DNA of 64,000 nucleotides from Chloroflexota bacterium (GTDB taxonomy: Bacteria; Chloroflexota; Dehalococcoidia; Tepidiformales; Tepidiformaceae): NCBI GenBank assembly GCA_016234445.1, contig JACRBT010000014.1:1-64000 (forward strand), written 5' to 3'. Under the pieces are notes generated by a model. The model made no database searches, was not told the origin of the DNA, and saw only the letters and a list, made by a program, of their open reading frames with translations. A program made the position numbers and the translations under genes. The first letter of the stretch is position 1. Each line of letters begins with the position of its first letter. Below are positions 17,222 to 24,611 of this stretch, one piece after another.

Positions 17222-18745
17222 GTGGAACCGGAATACGACCCCGACGCGGAAGGCGAGCTGCCCTGGCCGGACCGCCATGCCGGCGTCCTCCTCCACCCGA
17301 CCTCGCTGCCGGGACGTTTCGGGATCGGCGACCTCGGCCCCGAGGCCCACAGCTTCGTCGAATGGCTGGCCTCGGCGGGGCAGTCGCTGTGGCAGGTGTT
17401 GCCGCTTGGGCCGCCGGGGCTTGGTGACTCACCCTACTCGGCGCGGTCGGCGTTCGCGGGGAACACGCTCCTGGTTTCGCCCGAAAAGCTGGTGACCGAG
17501 GGACTGCTGGAGCCCGCCGAGATAGTGGGCGGGCCCGGCAACGACGGCGGCCTGGTCGACTTCCCGGCGGTCGCGGCGTGGAAGGACGGCCTCCTGCGGA
17601 CGGCGTTCCGGCGGTTCTCCCGGGCCGGGGCATGGGACGACGTGGCCGCCTTCGAAGCCGAGAACGCCGATTGGCTCCCTGACTACGCCCTCTACGAGGC
17701 GCTCCGTGGCGAGGACCCCCGGGCCTGGTGGGAGTGGCCGGCCGCGATCGCGGGACGAGACCCGGGAGCGCTGGCGGCGGCACGCGCACGCCTCGCAGGG
17801 GAGATGCGGTACCAGGTCTTCGGCCAGTGGTTGTTCGCGCGGCAGTGGCAATCGGTCCGCAACCACGCGGGCCAACGCGGCGTCCGCATCGTCGGCGACA
17901 TCCCGATCTTCGTCGCGCGGGACAGCGCCGACACCTGGGCGAACCGGGGGATCTTCAAGCTCGACGGAGAGGGGCTTCCGGAGGTCGTGGCCGGCGTGCC
18001 CCCGGACGCGTTTTCGGCAACGGGGCAGCTCTGGGGGAACCCCCTCTACGACTGGGAAGTGCTCCGGGCCGACGGCTACGGCTGGTGGACGCGGCGGCTG
18101 GAGAAGACGCTGGAGATGGTCGACCTCGTGCGGCTGGACCACTTCCGGGGGTTCGTCGCCGCCTGGGAAGTGCCCTACGCGGAGGAGACGGCGGTGCGCG
18201 GCCGCTGGGCGCCGGGCCCGGGGCGGGAGGTGTTCGCGGCCCTGGAGGCACGGCTCGGGCGGCTGCCGATCGTGGTCGAGGACCTCGGCGTGATCACCGC
18301 GGATGTCCGCCAGCTGCGGGACGAACTGGGTTACCCGGGGATGAAGGTGCTCCAGTTCGCCTTCGGGGACGACGCCCGGAACCCCTACCTGCCCCACAAC
18401 ATCGAGGCGAACGCGTTGATCTACACGGGCACCCACGACAACGACACGACGGCGAGCTGGGCGGCGTCGCTCCCCGGTTGGCAGCGGCAGCGGGTGCTCG
18501 CCTACACGGGCGGTGCCGACGCCGGCGACATCGTCACGGGGCTGATCCGGGCGGCCTACGCGAGCGTCGCGAAGATGGCGATGGTGCCGATGCAGGACGT
18601 GCTGCGGCTGGGGAACGAAGCCCGGATGAACGTGCCCGGGGTGGCCGGCGGCAACTGGAGTTGGCGGTTCCGGTGGTCGCAGGTCCACCACGACCACGGT
18701 GCCTTCCTGCGGGAGTGTGCGGAACTGTACGGCCGCGCGCACTGA
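17222..18745 (+). CDS. malQ: 4-alpha-glucanotransferase (GH77)
   Basis: The protein has 507 residues, the normal length for bacterial MalQ. The N-terminal HAGVLLHPTSLPGRFGIGDL is a family hallmark. Catalytic residues are visible: nucleophile Asp in LVRLDHFRGF (~303), acid/base Glu in VVEDLGVIT (~353) and the third Asp in THDNDT (~404). It transfers alpha-1,4-glucan segments in glycogen/maltodextrin metabolism in the cytoplasm. The GTG start has no SD; a weak CACGAT lies 6 nt upstream, fitting a leaderless mRNA. Confidence 0.95.
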   Translation: MEPEYDPDAEGELPWPDRHAGVLLHPTSLPGRFGIGDLGPEAHSFVEWLASAGQSLWQVLPLGPPGLGDSPYSARSAFAGNTLLVSPEKLVTEGLLEPAEIVGGPGNDGGLVDFPAVAAWKDGLLRTAFRRFSRAGAWDDVAAFEAENADWLPDYALYEALRGEDPRAWWEWPAAIAGRDPGALAAARARLAGEMRYQVFGQWLFARQWQSVRNHAGQRGVRIVGDIPIFVARDSADTWANRGIFKLDGEGLPEVVAGVPPDAFSATGQLWGNPLYDWEVLRADGYGWWTRRLEKTLEMVDLVRLDHFRGFVAAWEVPYAEETAVRGRWAPGPGREVFAALEARLGRLPIVVEDLGVITADVRQLRDELGYPGMKVLQFAFGDDARNPYLPHNIEANALIYTGTHDNDTTASWAASLPGWQRQRVLAYTGGADAGDIVTGLIRAAYASVAKMAMVPMQDVLRLGNEARMNVPGVAGGNWSWRFRWSQVHHDHGAFLRECAELYGRAH

Positions 18746-18799
18746 GGGTGAGCAGGCGGAACGGTCCACCGATAGAGGGTGTGATAGGCTTCCCATGGA

Positions 18800-18943
18800 A
18801 TGAGCAAGAAGCACACTGCTGCCGCGGCGCGCCTGCTGGCTATTCATCAGAAGGTGGGGCCAGCTTCGGAGCCTGAGCTTTCGGAGGCACTGGAAGATCC
18901 GGGGACGCGTGGGGCGGACAAGGTGCGGCGAGGCGGGTTCTAG
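18800..18943 (+). CDS. Possible small protein of 47 residues
   Basis: The reading frame starts MSKKHTAAAARLLAIHQKVG and ends RRGGF. TAGGCT lies 9 nt before the ATG, and an R1 repeat begins 11 nt after its stop codon, as it does after real plus-strand genes here. Residues 11-35 could form a helix. I recognise no family; it may be a remnant. Evidence is positional only. Confidence 0.35.
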   Translation: MSKKHTAAAARLLAIHQKVGPASEPELSEALEDPGTRGADKVRRGGF

Positions 18944-18953
18944 CGGCGCGAGG

Positions 18954-18998
18954 CCCCTCACCCCCTTCCCCCTCTCCCACTGCGGTGGGCGAGGGGAA
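18954..18998 (+). repeat. R1 dispersed hairpin repeat copy
   Basis: It has the same CCCAC/GTGGG stem with TGCG loop as the copy at 10770. It lies between the small plus-strand frame and the converging HsdR_N-like gene. Confidence 0.88.
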
Positions 18999-19010
18999 TG
19001 CGGGCTTTGA

Positions 19011-19766
19011 CTAGGCCAAGCTGTCGGGGCGAATGACGGTCGTCCGCAGCAGGCTAGCGAGTTCGGCTGGCGTCGAAGTGTGCCCGGTCTGCTTCTTCAA
19101 CTCCTTCCGGAGAGCATCCAAGACGGCTTCGGAGCAGAGTACCCGCGCCAGTGACCGCGGCGATGTTGCCCGCCGGGCTTTCCAGAGTTCATCGATCTGG
19201 TGCTTTCTCCACGAGTCCTTCGTGATCAGGAGGAGCTTGTCGGTTTTCTTCGAGGGAGTCTCATCGCCGAGTAGGTCCACTTCGATGGTTAGCGTCACGT
19301 CGACGAGTGGCCCTCCGACTATGGCTGCGGCGTTCTTTGGCTCGAGGTGGTAGACCTGCCAGTGCTGGCCGTTGGTCAGGATCGCCCACTCGACGCCCTC
19401 GTTGATGGCGTATGCCTTGACCTGGGCGAGGTGCTTCTCGGCGAGCTTCGTGGTGACGCGCTTGATCTCGACGAAGGCGACAAGCTGCTTGTCGATCCTT
19501 ACGCCGTAGTCCGCAAACTCGCCCTTCACCTGGTACTCGCCTGTGAGGTCCGCGAAGGGGTCGAAGCCGAGGCCGTCACAAAGGAACTTGTGGACGAAGA
19601 CGCGGGTATTCGCTTCTACGGCGTCTCCTTCGATGAGGGCGGGAAGGATCTTGCCCGCCTGGCGGAGCTCGGCCTTGATCCGCTCGCGTGCGTCGGTTTC
19701 CCACTTCGGCACGGTGGGGGCAGCCTTCGAGGTCTTGTGGGTGTCCTGAGGGGCTTCGTGGGTCAC
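19011..19766 (-). CDS. Stand-alone HsdR N-terminal-like nuclease domain protein
   Basis: The protein has 251 residues. Residues ~50-130 match the type I restriction HsdR_N nuclease fold: Asp86 in FADYGVRID, Glu100 and Lys102 in FVEIKRV (the PD-D/ExK core), then AQVKAYA with the conserved Gln. No helicase domain follows and no HsdM or HsdS gene is nearby, so it is not a functional type I enzyme by itself. Such proteins are common and uncharacterised; they may be nucleases or DNA-binding regulators. Start GTG 19766 has AGGAG about 7 nt upstream. Confidence 0.78.
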   Translation of the reverse strand: MTHEAPQDTHKTSKAAPTVPKWETDARERIKAELRQAGKILPALIEGDAVEANTRVFVHKFLCDGLGFDPFADLTGEYQVKGEFADYGVRIDKQLVAFVEIKRVTTKLAEKHLAQVKAYAINEGVEWAILTNGQHWQVYHLEPKNAAAIVGGPLVDVTLTIEVDLLGDETPSKKTDKLLLITKDSWRKHQIDELWKARRATSPRSLARVLCSEAVLDALRKELKKQTGHTSTPAELASLLRTTVIRPDSLA

Positions 19767-19946
19767 GGGAAAGCTCCTGGCGAACGCTCAGCCGTCGGGC
19801 GCTCGCGAGATGGTGCTGGCGCGACTCTACCGCAAAGACCGCGACATGTGTTGTCGCATCCTTCGCGAATTTCCGGGGTCCTGCGGCGCCCCGCCCGGCG
19901 AGCGGGTACCATTCGCCTGCAAACAAATCTCCGGGAGACGTGAACC

Positions 19947-20699
19947 ATGAAGCTGGAAGAGGTCAGGAAGGTCGGGCAGCTTGGCGGCGGCGTGATGGGC
20001 GGCGGCATCGCCCAGGTGCTCGCCATCGCCGGCTACCCCGTGCTCATCCGCGACATCAACGACGAGGTCATCGACGCCACGCGGGAGTCCGTGTTCGACG
20101 GCAAGTGGGGGATCAAGCGCGCGGTCGAGCTGGGCAAGCTGAAGTTCGACGACGCCATCGCGGCGATGGCCAAGATCAGCTTCACGACGAAGCTGGACGA
20201 GCTGGCGGACTGCGACGTCATCATCGAGGCGATCCCCGAGCGGCTGGAACTGAAGCAGGAAGTCTTCAAGGAACTCGACCGGATCGTGAAGCCCGGGGCG
20301 ATCTTTGCCTCCAACACCTCCGGGTTCTGCATCGCGGACCTCGCCCGCGACCTGCCAGCTTCGCGCAAGGAGCGGTTCATCGGGATGCACTTTTCGAACC
20401 CCGTGCCCACGATGCGGATGTGCGAGGTGATCTACACGCCGGAGACGAGCGAAGAGACGATCGCGACGATCAGGGGGCTGGCCGAGGCCTCCGGGAAGGC
20501 GGTCTCGATGGTGAAGGACGCGCCGGGGACCTACGGCTTCCTCCTGAACCGGATTTTCGGGGCGGCGCGGCGGGAAGCGGTAGCGATCGTCGAGGCGGGG
20601 ATCGCGACGAAAGAGGACATCGACAAGGCGATGATCACGGGGCGCAACTGGCCGGCGGGATTCTTCGGCAACCGCGGCGGCATCGGCGGCCAGTGGTGA
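19947..20699 (+). CDS. 3-hydroxyacyl-CoA dehydrogenase, short form
   Basis: The protein has 250 residues. The NAD site is VGQLGGGVMGGGIAQVLA; SNTSGFCIADLA and the catalytic His in GMHFSNPVPTM follow, giving the complete N-terminal domain (1-185). The C-terminal 3HCDH domain is only about 60 residues and ends in NRGGIGGQW, so half of it is missing compared with the usual ~280-300-residue enzymes. Expected reaction: NAD-dependent oxidation of 3-hydroxyacyl-CoA in beta-oxidation-type pathways, in keeping with the nearby CoA-transferases. GGGAG lies 9 nt before the ATG. Confidence 0.88.
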   Translation: MKLEEVRKVGQLGGGVMGGGIAQVLAIAGYPVLIRDINDEVIDATRESVFDGKWGIKRAVELGKLKFDDAIAAMAKISFTTKLDELADCDVIIEAIPERLELKQEVFKELDRIVKPGAIFASNTSGFCIADLARDLPASRKERFIGMHFSNPVPTMRMCEVIYTPETSEETIATIRGLAEASGKAVSMVKDAPGTYGFLLNRIFGAARREAVAIVEAGIATKEDIDKAMITGRNWPAGFFGNRGGIGGQW

Positions 20700-20715
20700 C
20701 GGCCGGGGAGTGAGG

Positions 20716-20855
20716 GCCCTCACCCCCTGCCCCCTCTCCCGCTGCGGCGGGCGAGGGGGTGGTACGGAGCGAACGGCGCGGCATGCTGCGGGAGGCGGTC
20801 TCCGGGGCGCTGGATGCGGAAGCGCGCGGGGCGACCACTCCTTCACAGTCGTGGC
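20716..20855 (+). repeat. Composite R1+R2 element
   Basis: An R1 hairpin (20716-20759; here the stem is CCCGC/GCGGG) is followed by ~75 unique bases and an R2 core (20834-20855). The same arrangement and spacing occur at 37004 and 37155. A tail reaching GGCGCGCTA at 20947 supplies the stop codon of the converging CoA-transferase gene. Confidence 0.85.
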
Positions 20856-20946
20856 TCGGCGATTGGGGCTCGACTCGGGCAGCCCCGCTGCGGCGGGCGA
20901 GGGGAACGAACGACGGGGCCCATCGGAGTCCAGTTGGACGGGCGCG

Positions 20947-23391
20947 CTACTCGAGGGCGCCGGCGGCGGCGAGTTCGGCGATGCGATCGGCGTCGTAGCC
21001 GAGGATCGTCCCGAGCACTTCGAAGGTGTCGCGGCCGAGGGTCGGGGCGCAGGTGTGGACGACGGCCGGCGTCCGGGAGAGCCGGTGGCGCGAGCCTTCG
21101 ACCACGGTCTTGCCGTGGATGGGGTGGTCGAGCGTGACGAAGTGGCCGCGGTGCTGGAGCTGGGGGTCGGCGAGGCAGGCGAGGCTGTTCTGGAGGCGGG
21201 AGACGGGGACGCCGGCCGCCTGGAGCGAGTCCTCGACCGACTTCGGGTCGCGGCCGGAGGTCCATGCCGAGACAGCGGCGTCGAGTTCGGCGCGGCGGGC
21301 GACGCGGCCTTCGTTCGTGGCAAGACCGGGGTCGCGGGCAAGGTCGTCGCGGCCGATCACCTGGCAAAGCGCGAGCCATTGGGGGTCGTCAGGGCAGACG
21401 ATGGCGACCCAGTTATCGGCGCCGGCGAGGGGGTAGACGCCGTGGGGCGCCATCGCGGGGTCGTCGTTACCGTTGCGGCCCATCACCTGCCCGTTGACGG
21501 TGTAGTCGAGGATCGCGGGGGCGAGGAAGTGGAGGGCGGCTTCGGCCTGGGAGAAGTCGATGTACTGTCCCTGGCCGGTGCGGCGGCGGTGGTCGAGGGC
21601 AGCGAGGAGGGCGGCGATGGCAAGGCGCGGGGAGACGTAGTCGGTGTAGGCGCCGAACGGCCCGGCGGGGCCGCGGTCGGGCCAGCCGGTGATGTGAAAG
21701 AAGCCGGAGATGGCGGCGGCGAGGTTGCCGAACCCGGCGAAGGATGACAACGGGCCGGACTGTCCCATGAGGCAGCTGCTCATCATCACCAGGTTCGGGT
21801 TCACCTGGCGGAGCGACTCGTAGTCGAAACCCCAGGCCTTCATCGCCCTCGGGGAGAAGGACTCGGTGACGACGTCGGCCCAGCGGACGAGGTCGAGGAC
21901 GACGTCGCGGCTGGCCGGGTTCGCGAGGTCGATGGCGAGGCCGAGCTTGTTGGCGTTGAGGTTCTGGAAGAGGCCGGAGTTCTCGGGGCCGCCGGCGCCG
22001 TTGTGGAACGGCTGGAGGGTGCGCCCGGTCTCGACGCGGCTGGCGGATTCGACGCGGACGACGGTGGCGCCGTAGTCGGCAAGGACACGCGTGACGGCGG
22101 GGCCGGCCATGACCCAGGTGAAGTCGAGGAGCTTGAGGCCGGAGAGAGGGAGCGTCCCGGTAGCGGCGCCGGTGGGACTGCCCGAAACAGCCGGACGGCG
22201 GGGAGGTTCGTTCAGGATGGCGGCAGTGTGTTCGCCGGGCAGCGGGGCGCGGGGCGTCGGGGACAGGGGCGTGGCGGAGAGCTTCGCGAAGGCGCCGGGG
22301 TAGCTGAGGTTGCGGCCGATTTCGGGGTGGGCGACTTCCTGCCAGTAGCCGCGGGACTTCAGCTGGTCGCTTTCGACCACGTCGCGCATGGTCGTGACGG
22401 GCGCGATGAGGAGCCGCCGTTCCTGGGCGATGGCGAAGAGTTCGCCGCGGGACTTCGTCCGGGTGAAGGCTTCGACCGTCTTCTTGACGCGCTCGTACTC
22501 GGAGACGGGCTCGGCGCCCGTGAGGAGGAGCATCGTGTAGGCGTTCCAGTCCTTGTCGCGGGTGGCTTCGTCACAGAACCCCTCTTCGTAGACCAGTTCC
22601 ATCAGGCGGCGGGTGAAGGGGCCGATCGCGGTGCCGAAGAGGAAGACGATGGAGACGTGGCCCTCCTTCGCGGGCCAGGTGAGCTGGACGTTGAGGGGGC
22701 CGAGCTTGAGGCCGCCGGCCATCCGCCGCAGCTCCACTTCGCCGATGGCGCCGGCGAGGATGTGCGACTGGGTCGCCTGCGCCACCGACTGCTGGGCGGA
22801 GACGTCGACGTGCTGGCCGAGGCCGGAGCGGGCGCGTTCGAGGAGGGCGAGGAGGGCGCCGCCGGCGGCGTCGCCGGCCGCCTGGAGGAAGCCCTGGGGG
22901 ACGCCGACGCGGACGGGCGCGCGGTCGTCGTCGCCGGTGAGGATGAGGGGGCCGCCGCTGGCGAGGACGGTGAGGTCGGTGGCGGCCCAGCCGGCCTTGG
23001 GGCCGTCCTGGCCATAGGGGGTGATGGAGACGTAGACGAGGGCGGGGTTGATCGCCTTGAGGTCGTCGTAGCCGAGGCCGAGGGCGGCCATCGCGCCGGG
23101 CGCGGCGGATTCGACGAAGACGTCGGCCCCGGCGGCGAGGGCGCGGACACGGTCGCGGCCTTCGGCGGTGGTGACGTCGAGGGTGACACTGCGCTTGCCG
23201 CGGTTCGCCGCCCACCAGCTGAGGGAGCGTTCGGGGTGGGGGACGTCGTCGAGGAAGGGGCCGATGAGGCGGCCGGTGGCGCCCCCGGGCGGTTCCACCT
23301 TGACGACGTCGGCGCCGAGGTCGGCGAGGATGCGGGAGCAGAAGTCGCCCCAGTCGTCGGCGAGGTCAAGGACGCGGTAGGGCGAAAGCAT
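20947..23391 (-). CDS. Fused two-domain CaiB/BaiF CoA-transferase (copy 2)
   Basis: The protein has 814 residues and two family III CoA-transferase domains. The position 25 residues before the GxGQ Gln is Phe in the N-terminal half (VPQGFLQAAG) and Asp in the C-terminal half (AYTDYVSP). It begins MLSPYRVLDLADDWGDF, like copy 1, and GGAG precedes the ATG. Substrates are unknown; the family activates organic acids using a CoA donor such as succinyl-CoA. It lies downstream of prs on the same strand, but the 95-base gap and different role argue against one operon. Confidence 0.9.
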   Translation of the reverse strand: MLSPYRVLDLADDWGDFCSRILADLGADVVKVEPPGGATGRLIGPFLDDVPHPERSLSWWAANRGKRSVTLDVTTAEGRDRVRALAAGADVFVESAAPGAMAALGLGYDDLKAINPALVYVSITPYGQDGPKAGWAATDLTVLASGGPLILTGDDDRAPVRVGVPQGFLQAAGDAAGGALLALLERARSGLGQHVDVSAQQSVAQATQSHILAGAIGEVELRRMAGGLKLGPLNVQLTWPAKEGHVSIVFLFGTAIGPFTRRLMELVYEEGFCDEATRDKDWNAYTMLLLTGAEPVSEYERVKKTVEAFTRTKSRGELFAIAQERRLLIAPVTTMRDVVESDQLKSRGYWQEVAHPEIGRNLSYPGAFAKLSATPLSPTPRAPLPGEHTAAILNEPPRRPAVSGSPTGAATGTLPLSGLKLLDFTWVMAGPAVTRVLADYGATVVRVESASRVETGRTLQPFHNGAGGPENSGLFQNLNANKLGLAIDLANPASRDVVLDLVRWADVVTESFSPRAMKAWGFDYESLRQVNPNLVMMSSCLMGQSGPLSSFAGFGNLAAAISGFFHITGWPDRGPAGPFGAYTDYVSPRLAIAALLAALDHRRRTGQGQYIDFSQAEAALHFLAPAILDYTVNGQVMGRNGNDDPAMAPHGVYPLAGADNWVAIVCPDDPQWLALCQVIGRDDLARDPGLATNEGRVARRAELDAAVSAWTSGRDPKSVEDSLQAAGVPVSRLQNSLACLADPQLQHRGHFVTLDHPIHGKTVVEGSRHRLSRTPAVVHTCAPTLGRDTFEVLGTILGYDADRIAELAAAGALE

Positions 23392-23485
23392 GCGCTGTCT
23401 CCGGTGGGTTTGGCGGCAGCCGTGGGGAAGCCGGTTGGGGATTATGGATCAGCCGGGGGTTACGTGAGGAGGGGGTGGCGCGTGC

Positions 23486-24427
23486 TTACTGGAAGAGGGC
23501 GCCGACGCTCTGGCCGGAGTGGATGCGGCCGATGGCGTCGCCGAGGAGGGGGGCGATCGGGATCACGGTCATGTTCGGCAGGCGCTTGTGTTCGGGGATG
23601 GGGACGGAATCGGTGACGACGATCTCGCGGACGTCGGCGCCCTTGAGGCGTTCGATCGCGGGCCCGCTGAGGATGGCGTGGTAGCCGCTGACGATGACGT
23701 CCTTGCAGCCGTTTTCGCGGAGTACGCGGATGGCCTCGATGATCGTGCCGCCGGTGTCGATCTCGTCGTCGAGGATGAGGACGTTGCGGCCTTCGACTTC
23801 GCCGATGACGTGCATGGCCTCGGTGCGGCCGGTGTTGCCGACGCGGCGCTTGTCGATGATTGCGAGGGGCATGTCGAGGCGGGCGGCCATGTCACGGGCG
23901 CGCTTTTCGTCACCGACGTCGGTGGCGACGACGTTGTAGTCCTGGAGGCGTTCGCTGCGGAAGTGGTTGCTGACGGGGTAGAGGGCGTTGAGTTCGTCGA
24001 GGGGGATGTTGAAGAACCCCTGGATCTGGCCGGCGTGGAGGTTGACGGTGAGCACGCGGTCGCAGCCGGCGGTTTCGAGCATGTTGGCGACGAGGCGGGC
24101 GGTGATGGGGACGCGCGGCTGGTCCTTCTTATCGCTTCGGCCATAGGCGAAGTAGGGGATGACGGCGGTGATCCGGCCGGCGGAGGCGCGCTTGGCGGCG
24201 TCGATCATGATCAGGAGTTCCATGATCGAGGTGTTGACCGGGCTGCTGAAGGGCTGGACCAGGTAGACATCGCGCATGCGGATGTTCTCCTGGTACTGGA
24301 CGAAGATGTTCTCGTTGGCGAATTCGAAGACGTCGACGCGGCCAAGCTGGCGGCCGAGGCGGTCGCAGATAGCCTTCGCGAGTTCGGGGTGGGCCCGGCC
24401 GGAGAAGATGGCGAGGTCGTTGTACAC
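23486..24427 (-). CDS. prs: Ribose-phosphate pyrophosphokinase
   Basis: The protein has 313 residues, the normal length for class I PRPP synthase. Visible motifs: VYLVQPFSSPVN, YFAYGRSDKKDQPR (ATP site), VNLHAGQIQGFF, VATDVGDEKRARDMA and the PRPP loop ILDDEIDTGGTI. It makes PRPP from ribose 5-phosphate and ATP for nucleotide, His and Trp synthesis. Start GTG 24427 has GGGAG ~9 nt upstream and fits the family N-terminus; a GTG six codons earlier is possible. TACATT at 24475-24470 is a candidate -10. Confidence 0.95.
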   Translation of the reverse strand: MYNDLAIFSGRAHPELAKAICDRLGRQLGRVDVFEFANENIFVQYQENIRMRDVYLVQPFSSPVNTSIMELLIMIDAAKRASAGRITAVIPYFAYGRSDKKDQPRVPITARLVANMLETAGCDRVLTVNLHAGQIQGFFNIPLDELNALYPVSNHFRSERLQDYNVVATDVGDEKRARDMAARLDMPLAIIDKRRVGNTGRTEAMHVIGEVEGRNVLILDDEIDTGGTIIEAIRVLRENGCKDVIVSGYHAILSGPAIERLKGADVREIVVTDSVPIPEHKRLPNMTVIPIAPLLGDAIGRIHSGQSVGALFQ

Positions 24428-24611
24428 GAAGGCTGCTCCCTGCACGGTCGGCGTTGGGGGTGTAGACCGAATGTAGCATGGCGGGGGGTAGCGGTCAGCG
24501 GCCGTATGACCGGCATCATTGCCCGTGGCGGCGCCCGGCGGGAGAGTCGGGCCAGCCCGGCGAGCCTTTCGCCACCGGCGGTGAGCCCGGCCGGCCGGGG
24601 GATGGTGCCTG

